From assembly GCA_030386875.1 (NCBI GenBank), contig CM059563.1, positions 46,344,102 to 46,408,101 on the forward strand: DNA of 64,000 bases. The letters are read 5' to 3'. Source of the DNA: Morinoia aosen. Taxonomy: Eukaryota; Arthropoda; Malacostraca; Amphipoda; Talitridae. This document shows, one piece after another, positions 23,011 through 35,890 of the stretch (positions within the stretch are counted from its first letter, which is position 1; every line of letters starts with the position of its first letter). The position numbers were made by a program, and so were the translations under genes. Below the pieces are notes generated by a model that was not told the DNA's origin, made no database searches, and saw only the letters and a list, made by a program, of their open reading frames with translations.

Positions 23011-26000
23011 CACTACCGTGCGTGACATCAGGTCATTAGACTCTGCCACGCAGTACTTTTAAAAATTAAACTAAGGAAAAGTCCAGGATCTGAGCAAATC
23101 ATCGTGCGGCCCACAATCAGGGCTGCATGTCTGCGGACATGACTGGCTTGATTGAATGAATTAACTGCCTTCACCATAGGCTTTTTTCTTGTCAGGCTAG
23201 TCACGCGGCAGTGTAATGGTGATGACTGTTTTCTGCCTGCGGTCTACCTTTCTTGTGATTATTGTGTGACGTAGTGCTGAGATTTCACGCTGAATTCTTG
23301 CAACAAGGCCGAGCGTAGAAAATTGATATAGAATCAACTTGTTAAATCTGATAACTTATCTCTACTTAGCAGGTGATGAAATATCACTCAATTTAAATAA
23401 GTTCTGATACAAAGAAATGTTCATCGAAGATAAAATGTGTTCATTGGTTTGTACCTAGAATTTATAATGCATAAAAATAAATTAGCACAATTTAAAAATA
23501 AAAATGATAGTAAAGATAGTTAATTTGAAAATAATTTCAATAAGTGAACGTTTCGGCTTTAAGCTCAAGCCAGCCATTATCGACGCCTGTGAAAGCATAT
23601 TGAATTACAGAAAATACGACATGGGTAAAAGACGAAAGAATACCAATCAAATTTATTAACACAAAAATTAGCACAATTTTCCTTCAAGTAGCAGCAAAGC
23701 AGCAAGACGAGCTCACATGATGACGTTTCATTTTCTCGCGTCAACATTTGGAGTCCAGTCAACATTTGAATATTTTAGCAAGAAGTGCAGTTTCGCCTCA
23801 TCGTTCCTCCCAATTACCTTGAACGAGGAACTGGATGGCAGGCTTGGGACTGCCTGCGACTGAGTAATGGTACCATGGGACCACTGCAATTATACAACCT
23901 CTGAATCATGTAAATCACTGGATGGAGGATTACTGGTCTGCTGCTATTAGTGAATTGAACTTTGCACCTCGGCATCATGATTCACTGGGTCATTATATTA
24001 TTGATGTGCCTGCTTGTCTCTCGAGCAATAAGGCTAGTGTGAAGTGGAAATCAGACGTTTCGGTCTTACCCGAACATGTTATGAAGAGTTTGCTCGATTT
24101 TGTACGGTCTTGATTTGTCTAGTGTAAAGCATAATGTCCAAGTTTAAATGTTTGTGTTTAAAGATTGAGGTATGCAAGTCATCGTCCCTTTCACATGTTT
24201 CTGAACAACAGCTTGCAACATAAACTATCGTTAATCCCTAGTAAACACACCTTAGTGTTCGAAGAAATATTGAAGAAATACCCGATAGCGTCCAAGCTTT
24301 GAAATTACAAATAAAAAATCGTCTTTACTATCACTGTCACTGCTACAGTTTTTGACCAGTCATCTTTCAGTTTGATACAGAACATCTAATCATAACGGGG
24401 TGAGGGTCAGAAAGGCTTTATCAGTGTGTCAAATTACTTATATATATGTATATCCTTTCGTTTTCAGTAAAAACACTAGATAGTTAGGCGTGTCAAGCAT
24501 ATTTAAACGAAGAACCACACGTTAATTATCTGTTCGGATTACAGGATCACCCTCATCTTGGAGTTCAGTCTAAACCATTCATGCTTCCTCCGTTAACGCC
24601 AGGTGGACAGCGTAGAAGTGGTATGGTCGTGACATAGATTAAGGTTCCGTTTTCATGGCTTTGAAATGTTTACGAAAGAAAGAGAAGGGACCGTTTAGAA
24701 CGGAATGAGGAAAACGTGGAATATATGTCCAAAGCTCGTTCCCACACAGAATACGCTGTACATATTAACAACAAGTTAAGAAGGAAAAGGAAAATGAGAC
24801 CAAGAGATATCGAAGAAGGTTTCAAAATTTTAATAAAGTGGACGCAAAATGTAGTAAACTAAAGTCCTATCTGCAGCTGAAGTAACCCATCAGTACCTCC
24901 TCTATATTTTTATATAGGGGCGCCAGTCTCCATTGCATCGGATAGACAAACACAGCTAACCTGAACCAATGGTCTATCCTTTCCCTCTTGAGAAGTGTAA
25001 TGCGTAAAGAGCAAATATTTTAGTTTGGAATATCGTGAGAATGAACGAGCATCGTATGGGTAGAAATGTAACAAAAACGTGTGTACAAGGAATGTATGCT
25101 AGAAGTAGGATTTACTTTTAGGATTAAGTAAGCCGAGAAATAAAAAAACACTTGTCTTAAAATATGTGTGATTCACGCTGAGGTATCCTCGGATGATAAT
25201 ACGAATGAAACAAGTCTGCTCGCTGCGATATTTTTCCGATGCAGCCCATATCCACATGACTTTAAGCCTTGCATTCTTGCTCGAGACACAAGTTATTAAA
25301 TGAAGTTCCGCCACAACTCGACAGACGTTGGTGAAAGAGAGATAGTATAAACATTGATTATAATCTAAGTTCTTTGTGACGGTAAATCACTGAACGACCT
25401 TCAATTTAGAAGATATATTAGAACCACAATGAATTGATAAATGACCATTTTCGTGGAGACGAGGTTTAAGTTTTGGACTTTTTTTCACCATCTTGGAAGT
25501 TTTGGAAGAAATTGTCTTAGTCCCTGTCATCTTATTTTGACCAGAATAAGTTTCATTGAAATAAGTATCGAACAGAGTTTCAAATAATTTGAAACAATGA
25601 ATTCGGATTAGGTTTTCTGTTCTGAAATTTATCTCAGTGCTTGATAATAACAATAAATTGTTAGAAATATTCGGTATTATGGCATTCATCGAGAAAATAA
25701 TAAATTGCCAATGAATTCTGAGAAATTTTCATAGCCATGAACTGTAATCTGGCAATTGATGTGTCACTCTTTGTAATCTTGCACGCTTTTCTCACAAAAT
25801 AACTCTTATCTTAAAACATTATAATTAATTAATCTTCTTACTTGTGCTTTCCTCCACCCAATTATAGCTATTTCCCAGTTTTCACTTTCTGTAAGCTCGA
25901 TACTGAAGTCTTCCGTTGCAATTAAATGTTCGACGCCAATATTCCTAGAGTCCACCCTCTATCAGAATTGATTGGAATTCCCATCACTTGTGATTCTGCA

Positions 26001-26893
26001 AACTCTCGCTTAAGCGGATATGCTATTCCAATACAACTCCGCCCGCACTCCACTTCTGATGGAGAGACACCGGACAACTTGATTGGAAGACGTCTGATAT
26101 GTAGGCGTTAATGTCACCGTTGTGTTTGTGTTACTCGTGGCAACGTAAACATAAACTATGCAAGAAACAGAGTGTCTTCCGACAAATTCAGATACGAGTA
26201 AGAAAACGTAGGTGATTAGTTTTAAGTATCATGAAATTACAGTTCCATACATATTTCTTTCAACGCGTACATTAAACGTATTAATAACATTTTCGAACAA
26301 TTTTTTTCTCGGAGAATTATGACCACATTTCTATAATATGTTTTTGTTTTATTAAAATATTTTAAACTTGTGACTCGTATGAGTCAGTATTTAAATTGTG
26401 GGTGTTGTAATCACTACGAGTGCTGCATGTTAGTATTAAAATGTTAGAATTTTAGTCATTCCAACACTTTGTTATCTCTCTACTAAGAAATTACTCGGAT
26501 CGTATTAAAAAAACTTTTTCTGCGGCAATTGCGCAAGCAATTTGATTTCGTATTGTTTTTTGAGTTCGTTAATGATCTAAAAATAAAACTTATTAAATTC
26601 TTCGCGCCGTTTATTTAGATTCACCTCAATTCTGTTAATGCTTTGGTTTATCGCCAACTACCTGCGAAAAAATTTAGGCTGTATTTGGTAAATTTCAAAC
26701 GTAAGGTAACAATAAAGGTCAGAAAATAATTGATCAGCTTGAAAAGATTCATGCATTAGACTTATCTGTTACGACAACTCTACGGCGAAACTATTGCGGA
26801 TTTGAATACAATAAATGGGATATGGCCACAGCAGGAGGATAGGACTGCTCCCTCTACTACTAGCATTACTGTTACAAGTATGAGGTGTATCTA
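23011..26893. other. Unannotated stretch
   Basis: No supported gene. An ATG-started 63-codon frame at 23922-24113 has protein-like composition but no recognised domain, no clear splice partner and no upstream signal. Frames near 25387-25689 and 25926-26111 are also unrecognised. Confidence 0.45.
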
Positions 26894-26904
26894 CACCTTT
26901 TTCA

Positions 26905-27065
26905 CTTCAAATTAATCGAAGTCAAGTTCAAATTAATCCAAGTCAAGTTCAAATTAATCCGAGTCAAGTTCAAATTAATCCGAGTCAGGTTCAAATTAAT
27001 CCAAGTCAAGTTCAAATTAATCCGAGTCAAGTTCAAATTAATCCAAGTCAAGTTCAAATTAATCC
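26905..27065. repeat. Left-arm 21-bp array (about 7-8 copies)
   Basis: The unit is gtcaagttcaaattaatcc plus ga or aa (21 bp). The copies are in the orientation opposite to those of the right arm. The period is divisible by three, so it yields a spurious repeated peptide frame. Confidence 0.95.
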
Positions 27066-27837
27066 CATTCTCAGTTGAGTTAAAAAATGACATAATAATT
27101 TGTTAATATGAGTTTTTTGTGTTAAATATGTCTCTATTGGATGTGATAAGCAAGACTGGTTTCGATCATTTATTTACACTCATAGATATTTATATACGTG
27201 AAATTACACTTTACCACATATATGAAATCAAATACATGCAAGTACAAAATATTATCATAAAACGATGTGTAGATTTAATCAATTCAATATTTATTTACAA
27301 ATCAATATATGATACTTTTAAGACTCCAAAAACTTTCATAATAATCATTTTATGAATATTCAAGTCTTGAAAGTATTATATATTGAATTGTGAACACACA
27401 CAAATAAAATCAGCATTAAGTTTGAAACATTGTTTCTTGTATTATTATTGTGTATTTTAAGTGGATCCTACATTTCTTCACATTGACTAACACGGAATTA
27501 GAATGGATGGCAACATTTTTATTGCTAATGCAGGAATGTATCTGGGTAGTAATGTACGAGCATAAGTTGTAATCAAACGGAATCGTACATTAGTACTCAG
27601 TGAATCGCACTTGTATATTTCTTTTAAAGATTAAATTTACATATCGTCCAATGACAATATTTTGTACATGCATGTATTGCATTTCATATATGTGATAAAG
27701 TGGAATTTCACGTGTATAAATATCTATGAGTGTAATTAAATCTTCGAAACCAGTCTTGCTTATAACATCCAATAGATACATATTCAACAAAAAACTCAAA
27801 TCAACAAATTATTATGTCATTTTTAACTCAACTAAGG

Positions 27838-28195
27838 GTTGGATTAATTTGAACTTGACTTGGATTAATTTGAACTTGACTCGGATTAATTTGAACTTGA
27901 CTCGGATTAATTTGAACTTGACTTGGATTAAATTGAACTTGACTTGGATTAAATTGAACTTGACTCGGATTAATTTGAACTTGACTTGGATTAATTTGAA
28001 CTTGACTCGGATTAATTTGAACTTGACTCGGATTAATTTGAACTTGACTTGGATTGAATTGAACTTGACTTGGATTAAATTGAACTTGACTTGGATTAAA
28101 TTGAACTTGACTTGGATTAAATTGAACTTGGCTCGGGTTAAATTGAACTTAACTCGGATTAAATTGAACTTGACTTAGATTAATTTGAAGTGAAA
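27838..28195. repeat. Right-arm 21-bp array (about 17 copies)
   Basis: The same unit appears in inverted orientation (ggattaatttgaacttgac plus tt or tc). The array is more than twice as long as in the left arm, and its right half carries a local variant with aaattgaac. A spurious 150-codon frame with repeated NLT tripeptides runs through it. Confidence 0.95.
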
Positions 28196-28200
28196 AAGGT

Positions 28201-28872
28201 ATAGTCCACCCTCTAGCGTGATAGGCAATAGAGATAATCTTATTAGATGAAATACTAGCCTAAGAAACAATGAAAATGCATCATATTTTTGCTTAAAATG
28301 TTTTTGCTTGGCACGAGAATAGTTTTCCTGGTCATTGAAAATAGAGGAAAATTTTTCGCTCTCCAACAGTGAAGGCCATGGAAATAAAACCTCTTGATGA
28401 AGAATTAAATATAGGACGAGTATCTGTACTGTAAACAATTTTTTTGGACTGAAAAATCATAAAACACATCAACTGAATCCTGGCAGCCAACATTGTGTAG
28501 ATTTGGAGCTCAGTAATTTCAGCATAAGCTGAACTCACTGAAGCGCATTTGCATGACATGCAAGACTATGGTTATGTTAAAAAGTGGCGTTATATGTATG
28601 CACATTGGAAAATAAGTTAATGAATGTTAAGAGCTTATTTAAACTGGTAAAGCATGTATAGAAACTGGCAAAGTTCTACTTTTGTCGGAAGAGTAGTCAT
28701 TTCTTGGTTAATACAGTTATAATAAAAGGGCATCTCTTGGTTGTTGATTTTTACTCAAGAAGAACAGTTTTTCAAGATATGGGTTGAATATTATGAAAAA
28801 AGGAAATTTTTATAGCTAATTGTGAGCTGAATAACCATTCTTTGCTCGTAACACGGGGCGTTATCAATAATA
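28201..28872. other. Unannotated stretch
   Basis: Nothing supported. Confidence 0.5.
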
Positions 28873-29505
28873 CCTTAGTTGTCTCACACAGATAAATCCT
28901 TGTTGTTGTCACAGATAAATCCTTGTTGTTGTCACAGATAAAACCTTGTTGTCGTCACAGATAAATCCTTGTTGTCGTCACAGATAAATCCTTGTTGTTG
29001 TCACAGATAAATCCTTCTTGTTGTCACAGATAAAACCTTGTTGTCGTCACAGATAAAACCTTGTTGTCGTCACAGATAAATCCTTGTTGTCGTCACAGAT
29101 AAATCCTTGTTGTTGTCACAGATAAATCCTTGTTGTTGTCACAGATAAAACCTTGTTGTCGTCACAGATAAAACCTTGTTGGCGTCACAGATAAATCCTT
29201 GTTGTTGTCACAGATAAATCCTTGTTGTTGTCACAGATAAAACCTTGTTATCGTCACAGATAAAACCTTGTTGTCGTCACAGATAAATCCTTGTTGTTGT
29301 CACAGATAAATCCTTGTTGTTGTCACAGATAAAACCTTGTTGTCATCACAGATAAATCCTTGTTGTTGTCACAGATAAATCCTTGTTGTCGTCACAGATA
29401 AATCCTTGTTGCCACACATAAATCCTTCTTGTTGTCACAGATAAATCCTTGTTGTTGTCACAGATAAATCCTTGTTGTTAACAACAAACAACAGATAAAT
29501 CCTTC
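28873..29505. repeat. 23-bp minisatellite
   Basis: About 27 copies of ccttgttgttgtcacagata plus aat. Two variants, ...gttgtcac..aaatcc and ...gtcgtcac..aaaacc, alternate in blocks, which points to higher-order amplification. The array ends in a disrupted unit with gttaacaacaaacaac. Confidence 0.95.
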
Positions 29506-32500
29506 AGTACGCTTGAGGAATAACACGTCGCTAGCATACAAAATATCGCATGTGTCCCCTCCTCAACGCTGAGATGACAATTGTAACGGAGGATAAAACC
29601 AAAGCTCAAGTAAATTCAAATGCTGAACAGGCCTCAACATCTCAGTTAAAACTGGAAAAATCTGAAGAGTTCGAGGGAAAAATCGAAACGCAATCTCTGA
29701 TTTTTCTTCCTACGTAGAATACTGAACGCTGTGACAGATATTCTTATCAAAAAATCAGGAAACTTTTTAAAATTCATTGTTTTTAGAAAAGAAATTGGAT
29801 CAAAGCAGCAGGGACTGAATTTTCTTACATCGTAAGTAGCTTATGAGAGAGCAGCAAATGTTTGCTTCACCATGGTTGTAAATTTTAGGGCGTATACATA
29901 ATTGAAAAGAGCTCTAAAATATTCCTGCCGCTAGAAGAATCACCTATGATTTTACAGCGAATATTCAGATGTATTAGAAATTATAGTTGATTTTTTTTTC
30001 CTGTTTTTAGAAAATTATAGTTATTATGTTGAATAATTTAATACTTTATGAGTGAAGTCAATATACTTTCAATGCAGAAATATTAGTTGTTTCTCAACGT
30101 CAGGTGTCATGTTATAGTTTACAGCCTTAATGCTGATTGATTTTTAAACATACTTGGGCTTTTTATTGATAATTTTTCATTAAAGAGATGAAATTTTTCA
30201 GTCTAACAAAATTTCACATTAATCTCAATAATATGACACCATGTTGTATGTACTCGGGATTTCTTTGTTCCCCAAAGTTAATTTTTTAATAATCAAATTT
30301 AAAATTAAACTTGCAAGTTTAAATCTAAACATTGGAATTTTATTTCTAATTAGGTGTCATTTCTCTTTGAACATATTTACTGTTGATTTCACTCATGCCT
30401 AACGATTGTTTATTTCTCACTTGGTTTTGGCCAGCAAAGAAAGTGTCTATTTAACTCTACCTCGCATTCCCTTTCATTGAATTTACCTCGCTTTATAATA
30501 TTTCAAAAACAATCATGCAAAAAACAAACATCGGTAGTAATTTAGTTATTTTAGTTGAGTTTGTAATAACACGATTAACAAATTAAAATGCAAAAACAAA
30601 TGATATCCGTCCTAACTTGCAATAGCAATAAGATCCTAGATTTAGTTGCTACGAAGAAGAAACATTCAACAAAATTTTTCACAATGCTACCTAACATTCG
30701 GGTGCTAATTAGCGATGTGCAATGAAACAAACAGCAAATTTCCCCTTCAACTTTAAGATAATTAGCATCAGACCCGCCATATTTTGCATCCACTTGATAT
30801 CGAGAGCTCGAGATATTGAGAGTAAGCCTGAATAATTCCGTGCGACATCACTTGGTTGATTCTCGGGTCACAACTCAGTCGCTGGGTCCACATGTCGGAC
30901 CGCCAGTTTGCCGAGACCGTCAGCTCTCCATTAGGAGCCTGGCCACAGGAAGAGAGCCTCGACAGCCTTATGAGGCGAGCAATTCATCATTACTCCGGCA
31001 GCTTCCATCAGCGCTATTGTTCCGCATCCTTCCTTGTCAGCCCTCCAGTCTTTCTCTTATCTAGTACTACTCTCCTCCGGAATTTTCTGCTGTGCAAAAC
31101 ACGTGAATTGTTCCTAAGTTGGAACTAGAGTTTTGCTTGAATTATTTCTAAAGTTCCAATGCGTGATAAGAAACAGATCACATGAAAATGAGTTCATTAT
31201 GAGTCTTGCGTTAATGCTTCTATGAGAATGGGTATCTTAATGATTTTTTTAAATTCTGAAATTAAATACTTCTCGACCTATAAGTTTTACATAAGCCTTT
31301 TGGTGAGAACTGCTGCTGAAATTCAGTTGTTATTTCGCTCTCATAAATAGCCATCATCAATGACCCACCTTTTTTACCTCAAATTATTGATTTGTTCTTG
31401 GTCAGTATCGCACAATTGAATCCTGTTTCCAGCACGATGGATAAGTCCCTACGTGTTTTTGCTTTCGTCTACAAATTTATATAGTTGTGCACTGTGTGCA
31501 TCAACGTATGTCGATTCGACGAATAACTCTATATGAGTTGAAGGACCCGTAACTCGCTGGTGCGAGCAATTGAACAGGAATTTAGCCGTATAACCTTTTC
31601 CAATCTGCAATTAGATCTCACGCTTATTCCCAAAGCGATATCCAAATTCTGTATTCCGATTTCTGGGCAATAAGTTCAACAAATTGAGTTAGTGAGCTCT
31701 CAACATCAGAGTCGCAGTTTATGTGAAGATCAAACCTGATCTAAGCGCCATGCAGAGTGCTCATCCATGGAAATTAATTAGCTAAACGAAGTTAAAGCGA
31801 TAGTGATTATCGATACGCATTAAATTTGTTGTTTGTATAGATTTAATCAAGGGCCTTCGTCAAAGCTTCATTTCAGCTAGTGGTTCGAATTACTTCTATT
31901 TTAGTTTTTTTTGGATTTTGTTCGGCTTTCTGAAATTTTAGGCTCCCAAATTTTCTAGTCATTTTATTCCAACATTAATTAATTTATTATACCATGTATT
32001 GACTTAATCACACATGAGGATTTCCGTTGACGAATATTCTACCAAGTTAAGTTAAATCCTTTAACTGCAATTGCGTTTCTGTCAAGATTTAGGTTAATTA
32101 TAAAATTTGTATCTATACGTGTTTTCACATAATTCCTGAGCATTTAGCTTATGATGAGACGATGCCGGAAAGTGCAGGTAAATAGCAACAAATGCATTGA
32201 ATACCTTGTGTCGCGGAAACTGCCATTCCATCTTAAGTGAATATTCTAGCAAAAATTTTCTCTCGTGTTTATAACTGAACGTGAAAGTTGAGTCATTCCG
32301 GTATCATCAAGGTGTAAAGAACTTCGTTGTTCCCTGGGTGAGTAGACAGGTAGTTTGAAAACCCATCGGCTTAATCAAACGGTTTCTGCAACAGTATTGT
32401 ACAAGTATTTGAAATCTAGCACTTAAAAACAGATTTAATTATACACTCCAGTTGACCGAGTTATACAATTTTTAACTCTGAATTCAACTAACAATGGTAA

Positions 32501-32891
32501 AATCTACCAAACACATTGAATCACTTTAGGAATTATCACACGCTATATAGTAATCTATGAAGACCAAGTAAAAAGAATCTTCAAAATCTTACTGACTAAT
32601 TAGCCCCTTCCGTGCGTACTTACCGTGTAATGGCATCAGGTGAGGAAACTAGAGCGTGCACCGACATCACTCTGTGACCACATGAATGCTGTGCACACAC
32701 GCATCCGCTTCGCTACACAAAATCCTGCCTATTTTTGTCAGTATACCATTAATTATGATTTTTAGATGAGATGATGGCAATTTATCAGATCCCGATTTTG
32801 TGTATTTTACGAACAGTTTCGCAAAAAAAGATTTACCATAGACTACTGAAGTATATACTGTGTGATATTCATACTGTCTGTTTGCAACATA
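29506..32891. other. Unannotated stretch
   Basis: No supported gene, RNA or repeat. A GC-richer patch at about 30850-31080 has open frames in two phases without recognisable motifs. Confidence 0.5.
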
Positions 32892-33024
32892 GTTCAAACA
32901 AAGCAGTATTGTTTGAACAATGCTACATCGTTCAAACTATGTAATATTATTCAAGCAATACAACATCGTTTGAAGATTGCAACGCCATTCAAGCAATACA
33001 GCATCGTGTAAACAATCCAATTTC
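32892..33024. repeat. 19-bp tandem repeat with alternating inverted cores
   Basis: Seven diverged 19-bp units. The first three start gttcaaac, gtttgaac and gttcaaac. Because gtttgaac is the reverse complement of gttcaaac, neighbouring units can pair with one another. Later units start attcaagc, gtttgaag, attcaagc and gtgtaaac. Confidence 0.8.
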
Positions 33025-33519
33025 GTTCGTCCGTTAAATTAAGCTCTTCTCGCTGCATGCATCCACAATTATATGCATTTGATTCTCTCGCTCGGCTGCT
33101 TTCGCTTTCTATTTACACGAAAATAACCTTTTTCCGCTTGAGAAACATTGAAATCGTCTCGAACTTCCTTCATTAGTTCTCCAAATGTTAGATGTACCAA
33201 AACTAAGCAAAAATATTAAATGAAGTAGACAGAATCTCTACCAACAGTATTAGCAAATATTAAAATAAAGTTGGTTTGAAATTCGATTTGAGCTTTTCAT
33301 GGAGATTATTAAATTTTAGGAATACAATGAGCTTAGAAGCGCAAATTCTGATGTAACGTAATAGCTCAAAGTTTTCCGGAATATTTAATAAAGTAAAAAC
33401 CAATGTTTTTTTTCAACAAAAAGAATGATACAACTAATACAATTTCATGACTTAGTGCTGTTGAAAAAAGCGTAAGAACATAGTACAACATATAACTTGA
33501 GACGAACTTAGGTATACCG
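33025..33519. other. Unannotated stretch
   Basis: Nothing supported. Confidence 0.5.
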
Positions 33520-33730
33520 TGCAAAACTCAACGTAAATTTCGCCAAATTTCGGTGAATAGTATTTAACTCAGTATGAATTTTAGCAAATATCGGTATGCA
33601 ATACATCACCCAGCAAAAATTTTTGTCAAATATCAGTAAAAAGTACGCAACGAAACGTAAGTTTTTCCATCAATTGGTAAGATGTGTTAACTGAACTTGA
33701 ATTTCACTAAATATCATCAACTCACACTGT
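33520..33730. repeat. Degenerate repeat of about 40 bp
   Basis: Phrases of the form gaattt..gc.aaatatcggta recur near 33535, 33578, 33620 and 33700. Similarity is weak and unit length is irregular. Confidence 0.45.
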
Positions 33731-35739
33731 AGAGAGATGGGGATTATTTCTTCAACAGCACCAAATGAATAGATTATGTACTTTAACATTCAAAATAGGA
33801 ACACATCTCATGTCGATCTCATGAACATTTCACCCGAAATAAAATATTTCTCCAAACGTTCGCAGGCTCCAAGCTAATGCATTCTTATGAGCACTTTATA
33901 TTCACACAGACCAGCTGAGGCAGTCATGCCGCGCCGCTGGCATTGCTGCAGTCACGCCACAATTGTTTACAATCACCGGCAAAGTGGCAAGCCATCTTGG
34001 TCTGTGCTCGAGTTTTCTAAAAAAAAATATACAGCCAACAGAAATACATTATTAAGGAACGTGTTAGACTTTGGAGACACTCATGGAGACTGGAAAATAT
34101 GATCAACAATTATCTGATAGTACAATTGTTGGTTATTGTTTTTTGAGAGTGAGGCTTACTATTTACGAGCAACAAGTAAATAGGATTTGCATTATTTTAA
34201 CCCAGTGGTTTCATTGTGCTTCACTATATCATGGGTAGCAAAAAAACTGTATTGCTTTACTGTTCGATGAAAAGTAATGAAAGTTTTTAAATATTTTGGA
34301 GTGTTGCCTATACCATTCTGCATTCTGATCAATGTTCTTTCTAGAAGATACTAAAATTCAGTTTTAAAAAATTCATCCTTTCTTGATGAAGGAATTTTGA
34401 TTAGATATAGCCTGAGTAAAAAACTCAAATATAGTCGTGAATGGAAATAAAACTTTCATCCCATAACCTAATGCAAGCTTTACTTCCGCGTTTAATTCTT
34501 CTAAAGCTCTTCAAAGCATTTCTTCTCATATTTACTCACCATAACTGAGAAGGACGTTACTACATATTTCCGAGACACATATCTTTACTAATTCCCTCAC
34601 GCATCCTTTCCTTGAAACCAAGCTCAAGCAGGACACTCCAATGACGGGTCTTCGCTCGACTGCTCGAGATATTCATGAGAATAGCATGCCTCAGTGACAG
34701 CTCTGCCTTGTATCCTGTCTCTGCGCTGCTTAGTCGAGCTACACGCTGGCCTACGTCGGCTGTTTATCACAACCATGCAGCGATGTGGTGGCGGTCGGAG
34801 TGCCATTTCTTGGCTGTCTTGACGCAAACTGACTTCGAGCTAGTCCGTGGTCATGACAGACAGAATTTTCTAGTGTGTCGCCCGCCTTAAGGAGAAATAT
34901 TGCGTGTGGTGCTGCTTGTCCATCGATGTCGTCGGGACTTACTTGTTCTGAGTTCTGAAAGTATATATTGTCTCCGTTGCTGAGGCAGACACATCACCGT
35001 GCCAGCTGGAGATTCGGAAAGCTCAGCTGTGGTTTTACGAGCGCATCTCTACAAGGCTTTTAATTCGATTTGTTTTTTTTTCTGCACTGCATCTACACTC
35101 TTTTTATTATGCTTTTAATCAGGGTTATATTCCCCTCAAAATAAAAAAAACGAGTCGCAAGGGCAAAATTTTTGAACACTGGTTTGTGTTAGTGTTATTG
35201 GAGACTCGTTTTCTTGACTGTTCCGTTTGGCCCGGGTTTAATAAGCCTATCACTACTGTTTGGTATGCTTGTGATTTTTTCCGATGGCTGATTCTCATGG
35301 AAGTCGCACTGTCGAGAAGTTTTGCACTAAGCTTTGAGATGCTAGCAGAAAACAATATAATTCTGAAACGGCAATTGAAAATGAAACTCCCGGATACCTG
35401 AAGTGTTTTAGTTATTTTATTTCTTTAAAAAGTGAAATATTTGTTCACGATCCACCTTGCTCTGCATGGCCTTCAATTGTTCAAACAGTCGAAAATGTGG
35501 CAATAATTTGCAGAGTTTTTCTTCCAATAGTTAGATATGACTTTTTACTTGAAAATTCTAGGAAAAATTGGTACCAACTTGTACTGGAAATTTGAAATTT
35601 TTGGCAGGTGTGTGCCTGGTTGTTCTGCCGCGACATCACCCATGCGAACACGTGGTAATTAATGCACTTTGAACCTTGACCAAAAACCGCCATGATTTTT
35701 GTACTCCGCTACCTTCATCCTCCTCTCGTTCCCTCTCCC
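33731..35739. other. Unannotated stretch
   Basis: No supported gene. A GC-richer patch lies at about 34620-34890, with unrecognised frames on both strands. Confidence 0.5.
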
Positions 35740-35890
35740 CTCATACCTGCTCCCTTCCGATATTCGCTTGAGCTGTCTCCATGCGATTTTTTCCTGTTCC
35801 CTCAAATGTTACGGGACTTGAAAAGAACGCGTTTTACCGACGTACAGGAGTTGATGAAAAACGAGTGTGCTCTCAAGCAATACAAAAAAT
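35740..35890 (+). pseudogene. Mariner-family transposase C-terminal fragment
   Basis: The frame reads RYSLELSPCDFFLFPQ, then LKRTRFTDVQELMKNE and ALKQ, ending at a stop. Mariner transposases carry YSPDLxPxDxxLFxxxKxxLxGxRF here, where the second Asp is the third catalytic residue. That Asp is kept in this copy (SPCDFF), while SPD has become SLE. The DNA-binding domain and the first two catalytic residues are not recognisable upstream, and the frame stops early. It is therefore a truncated, inactive relic. No terminal repeats were located. Confidence 0.8.

Larger units (their letters stand above)
26894..28200. mobile_element. Inverted-repeat element with tandem arrays in its arms
   Basis: The left end acctttttcacttcaaatta and the right end taatttgaagtgaaaaaggt are reverse complements. 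Each arm next contains a 21-bp array, then about 200 bp of unique sequence. Left features such as attggatgtgataagcaaga and tataaatat-rich parts match the right arm in inverted order with roughly one difference in ten. The centre (about 27276-27634) is AT-rich, without a transposase frame. No target duplication was identified. Confidence 0.85.

Noticed and set aside
27726..28178. 150-codon frame with repeated NLT glycosylation-like tripeptides
   Set aside because: It is a translation of the 21-bp array in the arm of an inverted-repeat element, and the opposite arm gives an equally open frame.
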